From Rummeliibacillus pycnus_B (lineage in GTDB: Bacteria; Bacillota; Bacilli; Bacillales_A; Planococcaceae), in NCBI RefSeq assembly GCF_050459865.1, contig NZ_JBCMNM010000048.1, positions 81,809 through 145,808 of the forward strand: a DNA stretch of 64,000 bases, read 5' to 3'. Below the pieces are notes generated by a model. It was not told the DNA's origin. It made no database searches and saw only the letters and a program-made list of their open reading frames with translations. Below, piece by piece: positions 41,648 to 50,471 of the stretch. Within the stretch, counting starts at the first letter, position 1. Every line of letters begins with the position of its first letter. The position numbers and the translations under genes are program-made.

Positions 41648-43021
41648 CTATTTTAACGTTAATAATGATACAGATTCAACGTGTGATGTTTGAGGAAACA
41701 TATCCATTGGTTGAATATATTCAACATGATAAATTTTAGTTAATTCTTGTAAATCTTTTGCAAGTGTCGATGGGTTACATGATGTGTAAACAACTCGTTT
41801 TGGTTTTACTTTTAAGATGGTATTAATCAGGCTAGGTGCAAGGCCGGTACGTGGAGGATCGACAGTTAATACATCTGGAACGAACCCTTCTTTTTGCCAT
41901 ACATCCAACCATTTTTCGGCTGTACCTGTAACGTATTGAGTGTGATTAAATCCATGTTTTTTCGCATTTTGTTTTGCATCTTGAATGCTTTCGGGAATAA
42001 TGTCCATTCCACGTACTTCTTTCGCATCTTTTGCTAGCCATAAGCCTATTGTTCCAACACCACAGTATGCATCTACTACCATTTCTTTACCAGTTAATGC
42101 AGCGGCTTGTTTGATCTGGTTATATAGATGAACTGTTTGTTTTGGATTTAATTGGAAGAATGCTCTTGCTGATAAATCAAATGCGAATTCTCCAAGTTCT
42201 TCATGGATTGTATCTTTACCTGCAAGCGTAAAGGATTGCTCGCCAAAAATAAGGGAAGTTTTATCAGCATTAATATTTTGAACAATTGATACAATTGCTG
42301 GATCCATTTGTTTTAATTTTTCTACGAGCGATTCCTTTTTAGGAAAGTTTTTACTTGTTGTAATTAGTACTAGCTGAACCTCACCAGTTTGTATTCCAAC
42401 ACGTACGACAATTGTACGGATAATTCCTTTTAATGAACGACCATCATAAATAGGAATATTTAAATCATTGATAATCTTTTTTGTAGCGTTTGTTATTTTT
42501 GTAGTCATCGGATGTTGTACAAGGCATTCATCAATATTTAATAGTTTATGACTGTTTTCTGCGTATAATCCAGCAAGGACTTGATTGCCAGGTTTTCGCA
42601 CTTGGAATTGACTTTTATTTCGGTAATGCCAAGGGTCTTCCATCCCAATAGTTTGACGAATTTGAATATCTTTTGCTTCAGATTTAACATATTTATTTAA
42701 TGCTTGGACAATTACATCACGTTTGGCAGTTAGCTGATATGAATACTTCATATGTTGTAATTGACAGCCGCCACATTCCTCGTACACAGAACAAGGTGGG
42801 ATTTGGCGAGCTTTTGATTTTTTATGAATTTTTAATACCTTAGCTTCTGCAAAGTTACGATTAATCTTCGTTAGTTCAGCATATATTTCTTCTCCAGGAA
42901 GAGCACCTTTTACAAAAACAACGTTGCGTTTATAGTAACCGATGCCCTCGCCATTAATACCTAATCGTTTGATTGTTAGTGGGATTCTTTGCCCCAATGT
43001 CATTGTAGGTTGTTGCACCAA
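41648..43021 (-). CDS. rlmD: 23S rRNA (uracil-5-)-methyltransferase, RlmD/RlmCD type
   Basis: A 457-aa SAM-dependent methyltransferase: an N-terminal TRAM domain (PLTIKRLGINGEGIGYYKRN), [4Fe-4S] cysteines in CSVYEECGGCQLQHMKY plus a later Cys, the SAM site DAYCGVGTIGLWLA and the catalytic cysteine in TSCNPSTLAKDL. In B. subtilis the equivalent YfjO methylates both U747 and U1939. It is followed by a terminator and preceded by pdaA and yfhF on the same strand. The start (TTG 43021 or GTG 43018) is uncertain. Confidence 0.92.
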   Translation of the reverse strand: MVQQPTMTLGQRIPLTIKRLGINGEGIGYYKRNVVFVKGALPGEEIYAELTKINRNFAEAKVLKIHKKSKARQIPPCSVYEECGGCQLQHMKYSYQLTAKRDVIVQALNKYVKSEAKDIQIRQTIGMEDPWHYRNKSQFQVRKPGNQVLAGLYAENSHKLLNIDECLVQHPMTTKITNATKKIINDLNIPIYDGRSLKGIIRTIVVRVGIQTGEVQLVLITTSKNFPKKESLVEKLKQMDPAIVSIVQNINADKTSLIFGEQSFTLAGKDTIHEELGEFAFDLSARAFFQLNPKQTVHLYNQIKQAAALTGKEMVVDAYCGVGTIGLWLAKDAKEVRGMDIIPESIQDAKQNAKKHGFNHTQYVTGTAEKWLDVWQKEGFVPDVLTVDPPRTGLAPSLINTILKVKPKRVVYTSCNPSTLAKDLQELTKIYHVEYIQPMDMFPQTSHVESVSLLTLK

Positions 43022-43095
43022 AACTTACACGTCCTTTTTCACTTCATCTTTTCATTATAGCGAACGGTTCAGTGTAAGGGAAGAAACAGCTTCAA

Positions 43096-43893
43096 CTATG
43101 AACTAGGTACCAAAGGGATATCATTTACAAGATTATTAATGGAATCAAAGCGATAGCCTTTTTTCTTTGCATCTTCGATAAAGCGAGGAAGTGCTTCTGC
43201 ATTATCAGGAGAAACAGTATGCATTAAAATGATTGCTCCTGGATGTACTTGAGATATTAAGTTATTGTATGCGTATTGCCAGCCTTGAGGTTTGTCTTTT
43301 AGCCAGTCTTTAAAAGCTACTGACCAGAATATATGGCGATAGCCAGCTTCTTCGCCTACTCTCAATAATTCTTCACTGAAAACACCTTCTGGAGGTCTTG
43401 CGAAGACTGTTCTTTCTACATCTGTTATTTGGGCTAGCTTTTGATCAAAGCGCTTCCATTCATCTAACATTTGCTGTTTTGTTAGTCTCGCCATATTTGG
43501 GTGTTTATCAGAATGATTTCCAATTTCATGTCCTTCTTTTACCATACGTGTAACTAATGGCGTAGCACTCGTTAAATAATGTCCAGTTAAGAAAAATGTA
43601 GCTTGAATGTTTTCTTTTTTCAAAGTGTTTAAAATTGATTCGGTATAACCATTTTCATAACCACAATCGAATGTAAGATACATTACTTTTTCGTCAGTTT
43701 TTCCTTTATATACGGCTCCGTATTTTGCAAGCATTTGATCAAATGAAGCGCCGGCTTCCGGTGGTACTTCGTTTTGCGCTTTTTTAAATCCCCAACTAAA
43801 TTCTTGAGCAGACGCAGTGAACGGATTCGCAATGATACCCGTAATAATAATGGCCATAGCTAAAACAATACCAGTTGCATGCTGTTTAATCAT
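43096..43893 (-). CDS. pdaA: Polysaccharide deacetylase, PdaA-like (spore cortex delta-lactam)
   Basis: A 265-aa exported NodB-domain deacetylase. A signal peptide (about 1-29, ending TASA-QEF) precedes MYLTFDCGYENGYTESILNT, HEIGNHSDKHPNMARL with the metal histidines, and GAIILMHTVSPDN with the catalytic histidine. YENGYTE and length match B. subtilis PdaA (263 aa), which deacetylates muramic acid to form cortex muramic-delta-lactam during sporulation. The usual N-terminal NodB aspartates are in TFDCG. Confidence 0.9.
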   Translation of the reverse strand: MIKQHATGIVLAMAIIITGIIANPFTASAQEFSWGFKKAQNEVPPEAGASFDQMLAKYGAVYKGKTDEKVMYLTFDCGYENGYTESILNTLKKENIQATFFLTGHYLTSATPLVTRMVKEGHEIGNHSDKHPNMARLTKQQMLDEWKRFDQKLAQITDVERTVFARPPEGVFSEELLRVGEEAGYRHIFWSVAFKDWLKDKPQGWQYAYNNLISQVHPGAIILMHTVSPDNAEALPRFIEDAKKKGYRFDSINNLVNDIPLVPSS

Positions 43894-43951
43894 GTTAAAC
43901 GCAACCTTTCTTTTTTTAGATAGGTTGTGTTGTTTAGATGAAATTATGCAA

Positions 43952-44848
43952 TTACAATAAATTTTCTAATGCACTATAAAGAGTTGGATATTGAAATTGA
44001 AAATCTGAATTCAATAAAACTTTTGGTAAGGCTTGCTGACCTTCTAAAACAAGTTGACTTTTCTTACCGAGTGCCATTTTCATTAAAAGTGAGGGTACAG
44101 GAAACCAATGAGGACGATGCATTACTGCTGCAATTGTTTCACCGAAATTTTTCATCCGAACTGGATTTGGAGAAGTGACATTTATAATACCTTGTAAGTT
44201 TTCATTGCTAATTGCAAATGTTATAGCATTAACTACATCCTCGACATGAACCCACGATACCCATTGGGATCCTGTGCCGACTGTTCCACCTATGTAAAGT
44301 TTATATGGCATGACCATCATTGGAAGAGCGCCTGCATTTTTGCCAAGAATCACACCAAATCGAGCTAAGACAACACGTACACCTAATTCTTCTGCTACCT
44401 TTGCCGATTGCTCCCAATCGCGAACTGTTTTTGCAAGGAAATCGTTGGCGATTTCCTGTGACGTTTCTGTATATGTTGTTGTTGTAGAAGCAGGATAAAC
44501 ACCAATTGCACTGGCATTTACCAGTACTCTAGGTGGAGTTTTTAAAATCTTTAGGAGGCGAATTACTTCATTTGTAGCTGATAACCGACTTTCATAAATA
44601 TCTTCTTTATGTTTTTCAGTCCAACGCCCTTTATTTAAAGAAGTACCAGCTAAATTAACGATTGCTTCAATTCCTTCTAAATAGTCTTCTGGAGAGGAGT
44701 TTTTGGACAACCATTGAATGTATTGAATGCCATTTGTAAAATGATTATTCTTTCGAGTTAAAATAACAATCTCGTGCCCTTGCTGTTGTAAGTGTTTAAC
44801 AAGTTCTTGACCGACAAATCCTGAACCACCTGTAATAGCAATTTTCAT
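43952..44848 (-). CDS. yfhF: TIGR01777-type NAD(P)-dependent epimerase-like protein YfhF
   Basis: A 298-aa short-chain reductase-like protein with the dinucleotide motif ITGGSGFVGQELVKHL at the N-terminus and a C-terminal DUF1731-type end (MHRPHWFPVPSLLMKMALGK, GQQALPKVLLNSDFQF). Orthologous to YfhF/YfcH. In B. subtilis yfhF is next to recX, as here. Substrate unknown. I chose the ATG at 44848 with AGGAGG 7 nt upstream; the longer frame adds 29 non-conserved residues. Confidence 0.9.
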   Translation of the reverse strand: MKIAITGGSGFVGQELVKHLQQQGHEIVILTRKNNHFTNGIQYIQWLSKNSSPEDYLEGIEAIVNLAGTSLNKGRWTEKHKEDIYESRLSATNEVIRLLKILKTPPRVLVNASAIGVYPASTTTTYTETSQEIANDFLAKTVRDWEQSAKVAEELGVRVVLARFGVILGKNAGALPMMVMPYKLYIGGTVGTGSQWVSWVHVEDVVNAITFAISNENLQGIINVTSPNPVRMKNFGETIAAVMHRPHWFPVPSLLMKMALGKKSQLVLEGQQALPKVLLNSDFQFQYPTLYSALENLL

Positions 44849-44973
44849 AACAAATCCTCCTGAATCAGTTAAGTTCATATCTTTTATGAATTGAATCAAT
44901 TTCATAAATCTATTTGGGCTTTTAAATAAGAACATTTTTAACTTTTTCGCCTCGATATGGATGCTCCGCTACA

Positions 44974-45065
44974 GACGGCGCTTTCCACGGGCTTGGCTTC
45001 AATCTCCTCGTCACTACGTTCCTGCGGGGCTTTCAGCTCAAGCTTTTCCCGTAGGAGTCGCCGTC
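44974..45065. repeat. GC-rich palindromic intergenic repeat
   Basis: The ends are inverted (GACGGCG 44974-44980, CGCCGTC 45059-45065) and the inside carries CTTTCCACGGGC, CCTGCGGGGC and CCCGTAGGAGTCG, motifs shared in either orientation with the hairpin cores at 18.4 and 56.2 kb. It belongs to the dispersed repeats common between Bacillaceae genes. Confidence 0.65.
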
Positions 45066-45224
45066 CTTCGCTTCACAATAACCAAAATTGGATATCATTA
45101 ATTGTTCGTTTTATATGAATTTTTCATAATGAAATTGATTCAACTATTAATAATTAAGATTGCATCCAGATTAATTGTAAAAACTAAGTGACGTTTGTTC
45201 TCTCCTGATATGGTGATATGAACT

Positions 45225-45334
45225 CACTGAAAAAGTCAAAATAGATGATTATTTATAATAAAATTTTGTATGTGGCTATCTGTATTGAAGTGGAATTGGC
45301 GAAGACTCCTGCGGGAAAGCGAAGCCAATTCCAC
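45225..45334. repeat. MITE-like palindromic element, copy 2 (short, right end missing)
   Basis: Left outer end CACTGAAAAAGT at 45225-45236, then the shared AT-rich flank, then a compact hairpin with 11-bp perfect arms (GTGGAATTGGC 45290-45300, GCCAATTCCAC 45324-45334) whose core is only about 23 nt. The right outer end seen in the other copies is not recognisable after 45334. Confidence 0.65.
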
Positions 45335-45536
45335 ATCATGCATAAAACTGATTAATACTATTAGTATTTGTATTTTCATAAATTTAAAAACCAAAAATGG
45401 ATTTGTGAAAATGATTCATCTAATAAAAACATAGTGATGTTTGTACTTACTTGAATCAAAGATATGCTATATGTGACACTTTCCATGATGTTAGGATGGA
45501 AAAGTTGTATACTAAGCATAGCAAAGGAGGGATTGG

Positions 45537-46346
45537 ATGTCTCGAGTCATTACCAAAATTAGCCGTCAAAAACGAAATCAGGAACGTTATAATATTTATC
45601 TAAATGAAGAATATGCATTTAGTATTGATGAGGCTATTTTAATTCAGTATAGTCTTACAAAAGGGAAGACGATAGATGACTTAACAGTAGATGAAATTGC
45701 TTTTGACGATGAGATTCAAAGATCATTCAATCGTGCATTATCCTTTTTAAGTTTTAAAATGCGAAGCGAGCATGAAGTTCATCAAAAACTGAAAGACTTG
45801 GAATTTGGTGAAGCCGTTATTCAAGAAGCATTACAAAAATTGAAGAAGCTAGGCTTTTTAAATGATGAAAGCTATTCAAAAGCATTGTTAGAAACGAAGA
45901 AGAAAACAGCTAAAAAAGGTCCTAGAGCAATTCAAAAGGATTTAGAGAAAAAAGGGATAGATCAGAAACTTCAACAGCAAGTTTTACATTCGTTTTCTGA
46001 GGAGGAACAATTAGAAATAGCTTTGCAATTAGCTGAAAAAGCTATACGCAATGAGCATCGTAAAACGCCTAGCCAAATGAAGCAGAAGATACAAGAAATG
46101 CTTATTCGAAAAGGATACTCTTTTACTATAGTTGAGCAAGTCTTTGAACAGATTGAATTATCTAAAGATGAAGACGAATGGACAGAAATGATTAGCCAAC
46201 AAGGAGATAAAGTTTGGAATAAGTATGCTTCTAAATATAGTGACTATGAATTAAAGTTACGAGTGAAACAAGCACTTTATCAAAAAGGTTTCCCTATTGA
46301 AAAAATTGAAATGTTTATAGAACAAAAGGAGCAAGACGATGGATAA
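45537..46346 (+). CDS. recX: Regulatory protein RecX
   Basis: A 269-aa RecX, which binds RecA filaments and tunes recombination. The repeated three-helix modules are visible (LSFLSFKMRSEHEVHQKLKD, GFLNDESYSKALLETKKKTA, KGPRAIQKDLEKKGID). The length matches B. subtilis RecX (264 aa). GGAGGG is 5 nt before the ATG. It overlaps yfhH by 8 nt. Confidence 0.94.
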   Translation: MSRVITKISRQKRNQERYNIYLNEEYAFSIDEAILIQYSLTKGKTIDDLTVDEIAFDDEIQRSFNRALSFLSFKMRSEHEVHQKLKDLEFGEAVIQEALQKLKKLGFLNDESYSKALLETKKKTAKKGPRAIQKDLEKKGIDQKLQQQVLHSFSEEEQLEIALQLAEKAIRNEHRKTPSQMKQKIQEMLIRKGYSFTIVEQVFEQIELSKDEDEWTEMISQQGDKVWNKYASKYSDYELKLRVKQALYQKGFPIEKIEMFIEQKEQDDG

Positions 46347-46665
46347 AAAATTTAGTGAAATGACACCTAATGAATTACGTGAAACGATTGCAACATTGAA
46401 AGAAAAAGCACGTAAGGCTGAACAACTTGGTATTTTAAATGAGTTTGCTGTTTATGAACGTAAAGCATTATTAGCGCAAGCTTACTTATTAAACCCAGAT
46501 GACTTTAAACCGGGAGAAATTTACCGCATAGAAAACGATCCAGGCATGTTCTTCCAAGTAGACTATTTAAAAGGTGTTTATGCATGGGGCTATCGATTGG
46601 GCGGAAATCATTATGAAGAAGCATTACCTATTTCTATGTTAACTCCAGTCAAGGAGGCATTTTAG
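46339..46665 (+). CDS. yfhH: YfhH-family protein
   Basis: A 108-aa protein beginning KKFSEMTPNELRETIATLKE and ending in a small SH3-like beta domain (FKPGEIYRIENDPGMFFQVD, YAWGYRLGG), as in YfhH of B. subtilis. It sits directly behind recX in both organisms. Function unknown. It overlaps recX and the following gene, so all three are co-translated. Confidence 0.88.
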   Translation: MDKKFSEMTPNELRETIATLKEKARKAEQLGILNEFAVYERKALLAQAYLLNPDDFKPGEIYRIENDPGMFFQVDYLKGVYAWGYRLGGNHYEEALPISMLTPVKEAF

Positions 46666-46922
46666 TGGAGCAAAAAATAAATGAGTTAGTTGCTAAACTA
46701 CGTACCAAAAACCCAAGTGTTTCTGAACCAAAAGCACGTGTTTGGATTGAACTACTATGGTCAGATTTTGAATCCACATATGCTAAGGCAGGCTATGACT
46801 ATCGTGGTGCAGAAATGACTGAAAAAATCATTTTGCAATGGATTGAAAGCTATGGCGCACAGCTTCATGAGTTTGCAGGGCGGAATCCAAAATATGCGCA
46901 TTTGCTAGATGAAGTAAAATAA
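46665..46922 (+). CDS. yfhJ: WVELL-type protein YfhJ
   Basis: An 85-aa helical protein. ARVWIELLWSDFESTYAKAG carries the signature W-I/V-ELL of the family. GTG start in the overlap TAGTG with yfhH; AAGGAGG lies about 9 nt upstream. In B. subtilis yfhJ follows yfhH closely, with sspK between; sspK is not seen here. Function unknown. Confidence 0.88.
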   Translation: MEQKINELVAKLRTKNPSVSEPKARVWIELLWSDFESTYAKAGYDYRGAEMTEKIILQWIESYGAQLHEFAGRNPKYAHLLDEVK

Positions 46923-46966
46923 AACACACTGACCGTTCCATTATTGGAGCGGTCAGTGTGTTTTAA
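46922..46966 (+). terminator. Terminator of the recX-yfhH-yfhJ operon
   Basis: AACACACTGACCG/CGGTCAGTGTGTT, 13-bp perfect stem, followed by TTTT. Confidence 0.9.
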
Positions 46967-47012
46967 AGGGTGTTGGTGCAAATTTTGGAAACAAGTCACT
47001 TTCATATATAAA

Positions 47013-47987
47013 TCATACAACAAGTTTCTTCTGCAATTTATCCTCACTAAAAATCCACCCGGTAAATGAGTTTACGATTTCGTAGTCCTGGGTTAGATGA
47101 GCAATTGCAACAAACGGATAGCGATTATTGCTACGATAACGTAAATCAATCAGTCTAACTTCGATTAAATCGTCTTCAATATCAGCAACTTCCCATCTAT
47201 ATAATGGAGAAAAGGAAACAAATGATATAAAATTAGGGTCCTTCATAGCTGATTTAAATACAGGCGTATCTGGTAATGGTTCGATTAGAAACTTATCATA
47301 AATCGTAATTGAGCGCCCGTATGCTCGCCCAACATAATGATGAGTTTCAGAGTTTGCAGCTACACGATATTGAAAAAAGTGTGATGTTGGCGATAAAATA
47401 ATACGTTTAGCATCAGGAATCGTATTATGAACAGCTTTCTTCACAGATTTTTGAAGGAAATATCGTATTATATAATAGATGAAAATAACACTATACAACG
47501 TAAACATTGTCGGAACTGGGTTAGCACCAAATGCCCAAATCATAAGTGCGATAACATGGAGTGCAAAGATGATTGGATCAAACGTATTAATCCAGCCAAG
47601 AGCAATCCATTGTTTTGAAAATGGTCTTAAGGCTTGTGTTCCGTATGCATTAAAAATATCTACAAAGACATGTAAGAATACAGCAAAAAACGTCCAAAGC
47701 CAAAGATGTAAAAGATTCGCATTAGAGAATATAATTGAAAGAAAAACGGTAATCAAAATAGGCCATAATATAACTGCTGGAATTGAGTGTGTAATTCCTC
47801 TATGGTGCCGAATATAAGTGGCATTGCCACGTAATTTTAAAATTGTATCAATATCTGGAGCTTGTGAACCAATAATCATACCAGTAATAACTGCAGCTGT
47901 AGTTGGTGAATTATGAGCAACAACTGGGTCAACTAAAGCTAGGCCACCCAGAGCGATTCCCATAACTAGATGTGTGCCAGAATCCAA
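47013..47987 (-). CDS. yfhP: Membrane-bound metal-dependent hydrolase YfhP
   Basis: A 324-aa membrane protein of the YdjM/DUF457 family: DSGTHLVMGIALGGLALVDP at the start with a metal histidine, GSQAPDIDTILK, RHHRGITHSIPAVI and FVDIFNAYGTQ, all carrying His/Asp residues suited to metal binding. About four helices in the first half, a soluble C-terminal half. I prefer the TTG at 47987 since the family starts with this D-(S/T)-G-T-H; TTG 47996 is an alternative. Neighbour of mutY as in B. subtilis. Confidence 0.88.
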   Translation of the reverse strand: MDSGTHLVMGIALGGLALVDPVVAHNSPTTAAVITGMIIGSQAPDIDTILKLRGNATYIRHHRGITHSIPAVILWPILITVFLSIIFSNANLLHLWLWTFFAVFLHVFVDIFNAYGTQALRPFSKQWIALGWINTFDPIIFALHVIALMIWAFGANPVPTMFTLYSVIFIYYIIRYFLQKSVKKAVHNTIPDAKRIILSPTSHFFQYRVAANSETHHYVGRAYGRSITIYDKFLIEPLPDTPVFKSAMKDPNFISFVSFSPLYRWEVADIEDDLIEVRLIDLRYRSNNRYPFVAIAHLTQDYEIVNSFTGWIFSEDKLQKKLVV

Positions 47988-48268
47988 GATGATCAACTCC
48001 TTATTTTGTGGGAGAGAAGAAAATATAAAATATTCGCATTAGTTTCGTTAATGAGTCTTGTTGATATTATGATAGAAATAAGTGTTTGTCTATTGGAATT
48101 TTACGTACAGTATGAACGTCAAGTATGAGAAATGCAAATAGATGATTTTTATATTTACTTGACATGCGAAAAGTGTGCCGATATAGAAACGCTACTTATA
48201 TGCACTAGTTTACACTATATTACCCATTTTTTATGTGAAATAAAATCGAAATTACTTAGGAGAGAATC

Positions 48269-49333
48269 GTGTATTATCAATATAAAAAACAATTTCAAAA
48301 AGCATTAGTCGAGTGGTTTCAAAAAGAAAATAGAGATTTGCCTTGGAGAAAGACAAAAGACCCTTATAAAATTTGGGTTTCAGAGGTAATGCTTCAACAG
48401 ACAAGAGTAGATACAGTAATCCCGTACTATAATAGATTTATAAAAGAGTTTCCAACACCAGAAGTATTAGCTAATGCACCTGAGGAAAAACTTTTGAAAC
48501 AATGGGAAGGGCTTGGTTATTACTCAAGGGCGCGAAATTTACAAGCTGGTGTTCGTGAAGTAGTTGAAACCTATGGAGGCAAAGTACCTGATAATCGTCC
48601 TGAAATTTCAAAACTTAAAGGTGTCGGACCATATACTGCCGGTGCAGTATTAAGTATTGCCTATAACAAGGCTGAACATGCAGTAGATGGTAATGTTATG
48701 AGAGTACTAAGTCGAGTACTATTAATAGATGCAGATATCACATTACCCAAAACAAAAAAAATATTTGAAAATGCTGTTATGGAGCTAATTAATACAGAGT
48801 ACCCATCAGAATTTAACCAAGGATTAATGGAATTAGGCGCATTAGTATGTACACCAACATCACCAAAATGTTTGCTCTGTCCAGTAAGGGAATATTGTAC
48901 AGCATTCAATGAAGGAAATCCTGAAGAACTGCCAGTTAAAACGAAAAAAGCAAAAACAAAAAATCTCTATTATGATATGTTTGTGGTACAAAATGAAACA
49001 GGCCAATTCCTATTAGAAAAAAGACCTGAAAAAGGATTGCTTGCGAATATGTGGCAATTTCCGATGATTGAACAAAATAGCAAAGCAACATATACAAATG
49101 AATCACTACTTGCAACTACTTATCAAGTGGAACTAATTAATCGTGAAAAACTTTTAACATTCAAACATGTTTTTTCACATCTTGTCTGGCATGTGGACAG
49201 TTATATTATTGGTGTAAAACAAAAAGGCGATACACCTGAAAACAGTGCTTGGTTTTCAATTGAAGAAATAAAAGAATTGCCTATGCCAGTACCGATGCAA
49301 AAGGTTTGGCAACACTACAAAGAAGAACTTTAA
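48269..49333 (+). CDS. mutY: A/G-specific adenine glycosylase MutY
   Basis: A 354-aa base-excision enzyme that removes adenine opposite 8-oxoguanine. Visible: the catalytic Glu in VSEVMLQQTRVDTVI, helix-hairpin-helix LKGVGPYTAGAVLS, the catalytic Asp in AVDGNVMRV, the [4Fe-4S] pattern C-x6-C-x2-C-x5-C in CTPTSPKCLLCPVREYC, and a C-terminal NUDIX-like 8-oxoG recognition domain (MFVVQNETGQFLLEKRPEKG). GTG start behind AGGAGA. Confidence 0.96.
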   Translation: MYYQYKKQFQKALVEWFQKENRDLPWRKTKDPYKIWVSEVMLQQTRVDTVIPYYNRFIKEFPTPEVLANAPEEKLLKQWEGLGYYSRARNLQAGVREVVETYGGKVPDNRPEISKLKGVGPYTAGAVLSIAYNKAEHAVDGNVMRVLSRVLLIDADITLPKTKKIFENAVMELINTEYPSEFNQGLMELGALVCTPTSPKCLLCPVREYCTAFNEGNPEELPVKTKKAKTKNLYYDMFVVQNETGQFLLEKRPEKGLLANMWQFPMIEQNSKATYTNESLLATTYQVELINREKLLTFKHVFSHLVWHVDSYIIGVKQKGDTPENSAWFSIEEIKELPMPVPMQKVWQHYKEEL

Positions 49334-49353
49334 ATATTTAATAAATTTATTGA

Positions 49354-49382
49354 GTATAAAAAAAGCCTCTATGCACAGATTA
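49354..49382 (+). promoter_or_regulatory. Candidate sigma-G promoter of the gamma SASP gene
   Basis: GTATA at 49354-49358 and CAGATTA at 49376-49382 are 17 nt apart and agree with the forespore sigma-G pattern GYATR ... CATNNTA except for one base. The start point would be near 49388, inside the hairpin described next. Confidence 0.45.
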
Positions 49383-49395
49383 TATTGCGTGGAGG
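49366..49395 (+). promoter_or_regulatory. Hairpin covering the sspE ribosome binding site
   Basis: CCTCTATGCA (49366-49375) pairs over all 10 positions (two G-U) with TGCGTGGAGG (49386-49395), which contains the GGAGG of the SASP gene. Transcripts that run through from mutY would hide the ribosome binding site; transcripts from the predicted sigma-G start lack the left arm. Confidence 0.5.
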
Positions 49396-49404
49396 TGATA
49401 TTCA

Positions 49405-49665
49405 ATGAAGAAGAATTTTACTAATTCAAACAACGCAAGTACTGAATTTGGTTCAGAGACTAACTTTCAAGAAGTAGCAAAACAAAACCAACAAGCTGAA
49501 AAAAGCAAACAAACAGCTTCTGGTCAATTTGGTCAATCAGCTGCTGAAGAGTTTGGTTCTGAAACAAATTTAAATGAGGTAAAAAAACAAAACCAACAAG
49601 CAGAGCAAAATAAAGCTCAAGCTTCAGGTAAATATGGCCAACAAAATCAACAAAACAATTTTTAG
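49405..49665 (+). CDS. sspE: Gamma-type small acid-soluble spore protein
   Basis: An 86-aa spore protein built of two near-identical repeats, each with EFGSETNFQEVAKQNQQAE-type sequence, the germination-protease cleavage segment TEFGSE and a Gln/Asn/Ala-rich composition. Gamma SASP serve as an amino-acid store in the spore core and do not coat DNA. GGAGG is 9 nt before the ATG. Position behind mutY is as in B. subtilis sspE. Confidence 0.95.
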   Translation: MKKNFTNSNNASTEFGSETNFQEVAKQNQQAEKSKQTASGQFGQSAAEEFGSETNLNEVKKQNQQAEQNKAQASGKYGQQNQQNNF

Positions 49666-49679
49666 TTAAGATATTCCCT

Positions 49680-49715
49680 AATTGGTGAAGGTTTTGTACC
49701 TTCACCAATTTTTTG
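49680..49715 (+). terminator. Terminator of sspE
   Basis: TTGGTGAAGG/CCTTCACCAA with a short loop and a T-run. Confidence 0.9.
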
Positions 49716-49796
49716 CTACAAGTTTTCCGCTAGGATTGTTATAATGTTACAAAAGAATGCTCAATAGGAGTGTTTGTTAAAAAGGTGGGCTTTTGA

Positions 49797-50345
49797 ATGG
49801 CAATTCCTTCCGAAGGGGAAATTATACAAATACATAGTTATAAGCACAACGGCAATATCCACCGAGTTTGGCAGGAAACAATGGTTTTAAAGGCGACCAA
49901 AAATATAGTAATCGGTGCGAATGAAAGAACACTCGTTATCGAGTCAGATGGACGTACTTGGGTTACACGTGAACCTTCGATTTGCTATTTTCACGCAGAG
50001 CACTGGTTCAATATTATTTGTATGTTAAGAGAAGATGGAGTATATTACTACTGTAATATGAGTTCACCATTTGTATTTGATCATAGTGCGGTGAAATATA
50101 TTGACTATGATTTAGATATAAAAGTTTTTCCAGATATGACCTATACACTGCTCGATGAAGATGAGTATGAGCAACATAAAAAGGCTATGGGATATCCACC
50201 TGTAATTGACCATATCCTAAAATCTAATGTAGATAAACTAATTAGCTGGATTCAGCAACGAAGAGGTCCATTTGCTCCTGATTTTATCCAAGCATGGACA
50301 AACCGTTATGAATTTCAAAGACAGTTACACGAAAATGATGAGTAA
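49797..50345 (+). CDS. ntdP: Nucleoside tri-/diphosphate phosphatase (DUF402, YgaC/NtdP)
   Basis: A 182-aa DUF402 protein: IHSYKHNGNIHRVWQETMVL, WFNIICMLREDGVYYYCNMS and the acidic YIDYDLDIKVFPD ... LLDEDEYEQHK, which carries the metal-binding Asp/Glu residues. Relatives in Staphylococcus hydrolyse nucleoside tri- and diphosphates. B. subtilis YgaC (about 176 aa) is the positional counterpart. Confidence 0.9.
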   Translation: MAIPSEGEIIQIHSYKHNGNIHRVWQETMVLKATKNIVIGANERTLVIESDGRTWVTREPSICYFHAEHWFNIICMLREDGVYYYCNMSSPFVFDHSAVKYIDYDLDIKVFPDMTYTLLDEDEYEQHKKAMGYPPVIDHILKSNVDKLISWIQQRRGPFAPDFIQAWTNRYEFQRQLHENDE

Positions 50346-50412
50346 CAAGAGATGTCTCACATAAGTAACTCTACTTAGGGGACAAACCTTAAACATTCAT
50401 CGGAAACCGTGC

Positions 50413-50448
50413 AAAGGAGTTGCCCAAAAAACTTTGGGCAACTCCTTT
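50413..50448 (+). terminator. Hairpin between ntdP and ygaD
   Basis: AAAGGAGTTGCCCAAA/TTTGGGCAACTCCTTT, a long perfect stem with a short loop, 24 nt before the ygaD start. Confidence 0.8.
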
Positions 50449-50471
50449 CACTTGAAAGGAACGTGATTTAA

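Larger units (their letters stand above)
44849..45536. other. 690-bp divergent region with two palindromic repeats
   Basis: Between yfhF and recX. It carries a GC-rich palindrome of one subfamily (44974-45065) and a short copy of the MITE-like element (45225-45334 and flank). No gene is visible. Confidence 0.65.

Noticed and set aside
44851..44935. 29-residue N-terminal extension of YfhF
   Set aside because: The Rossmann motif begins directly at the ATG at 44848, which has AGGAGG upstream.
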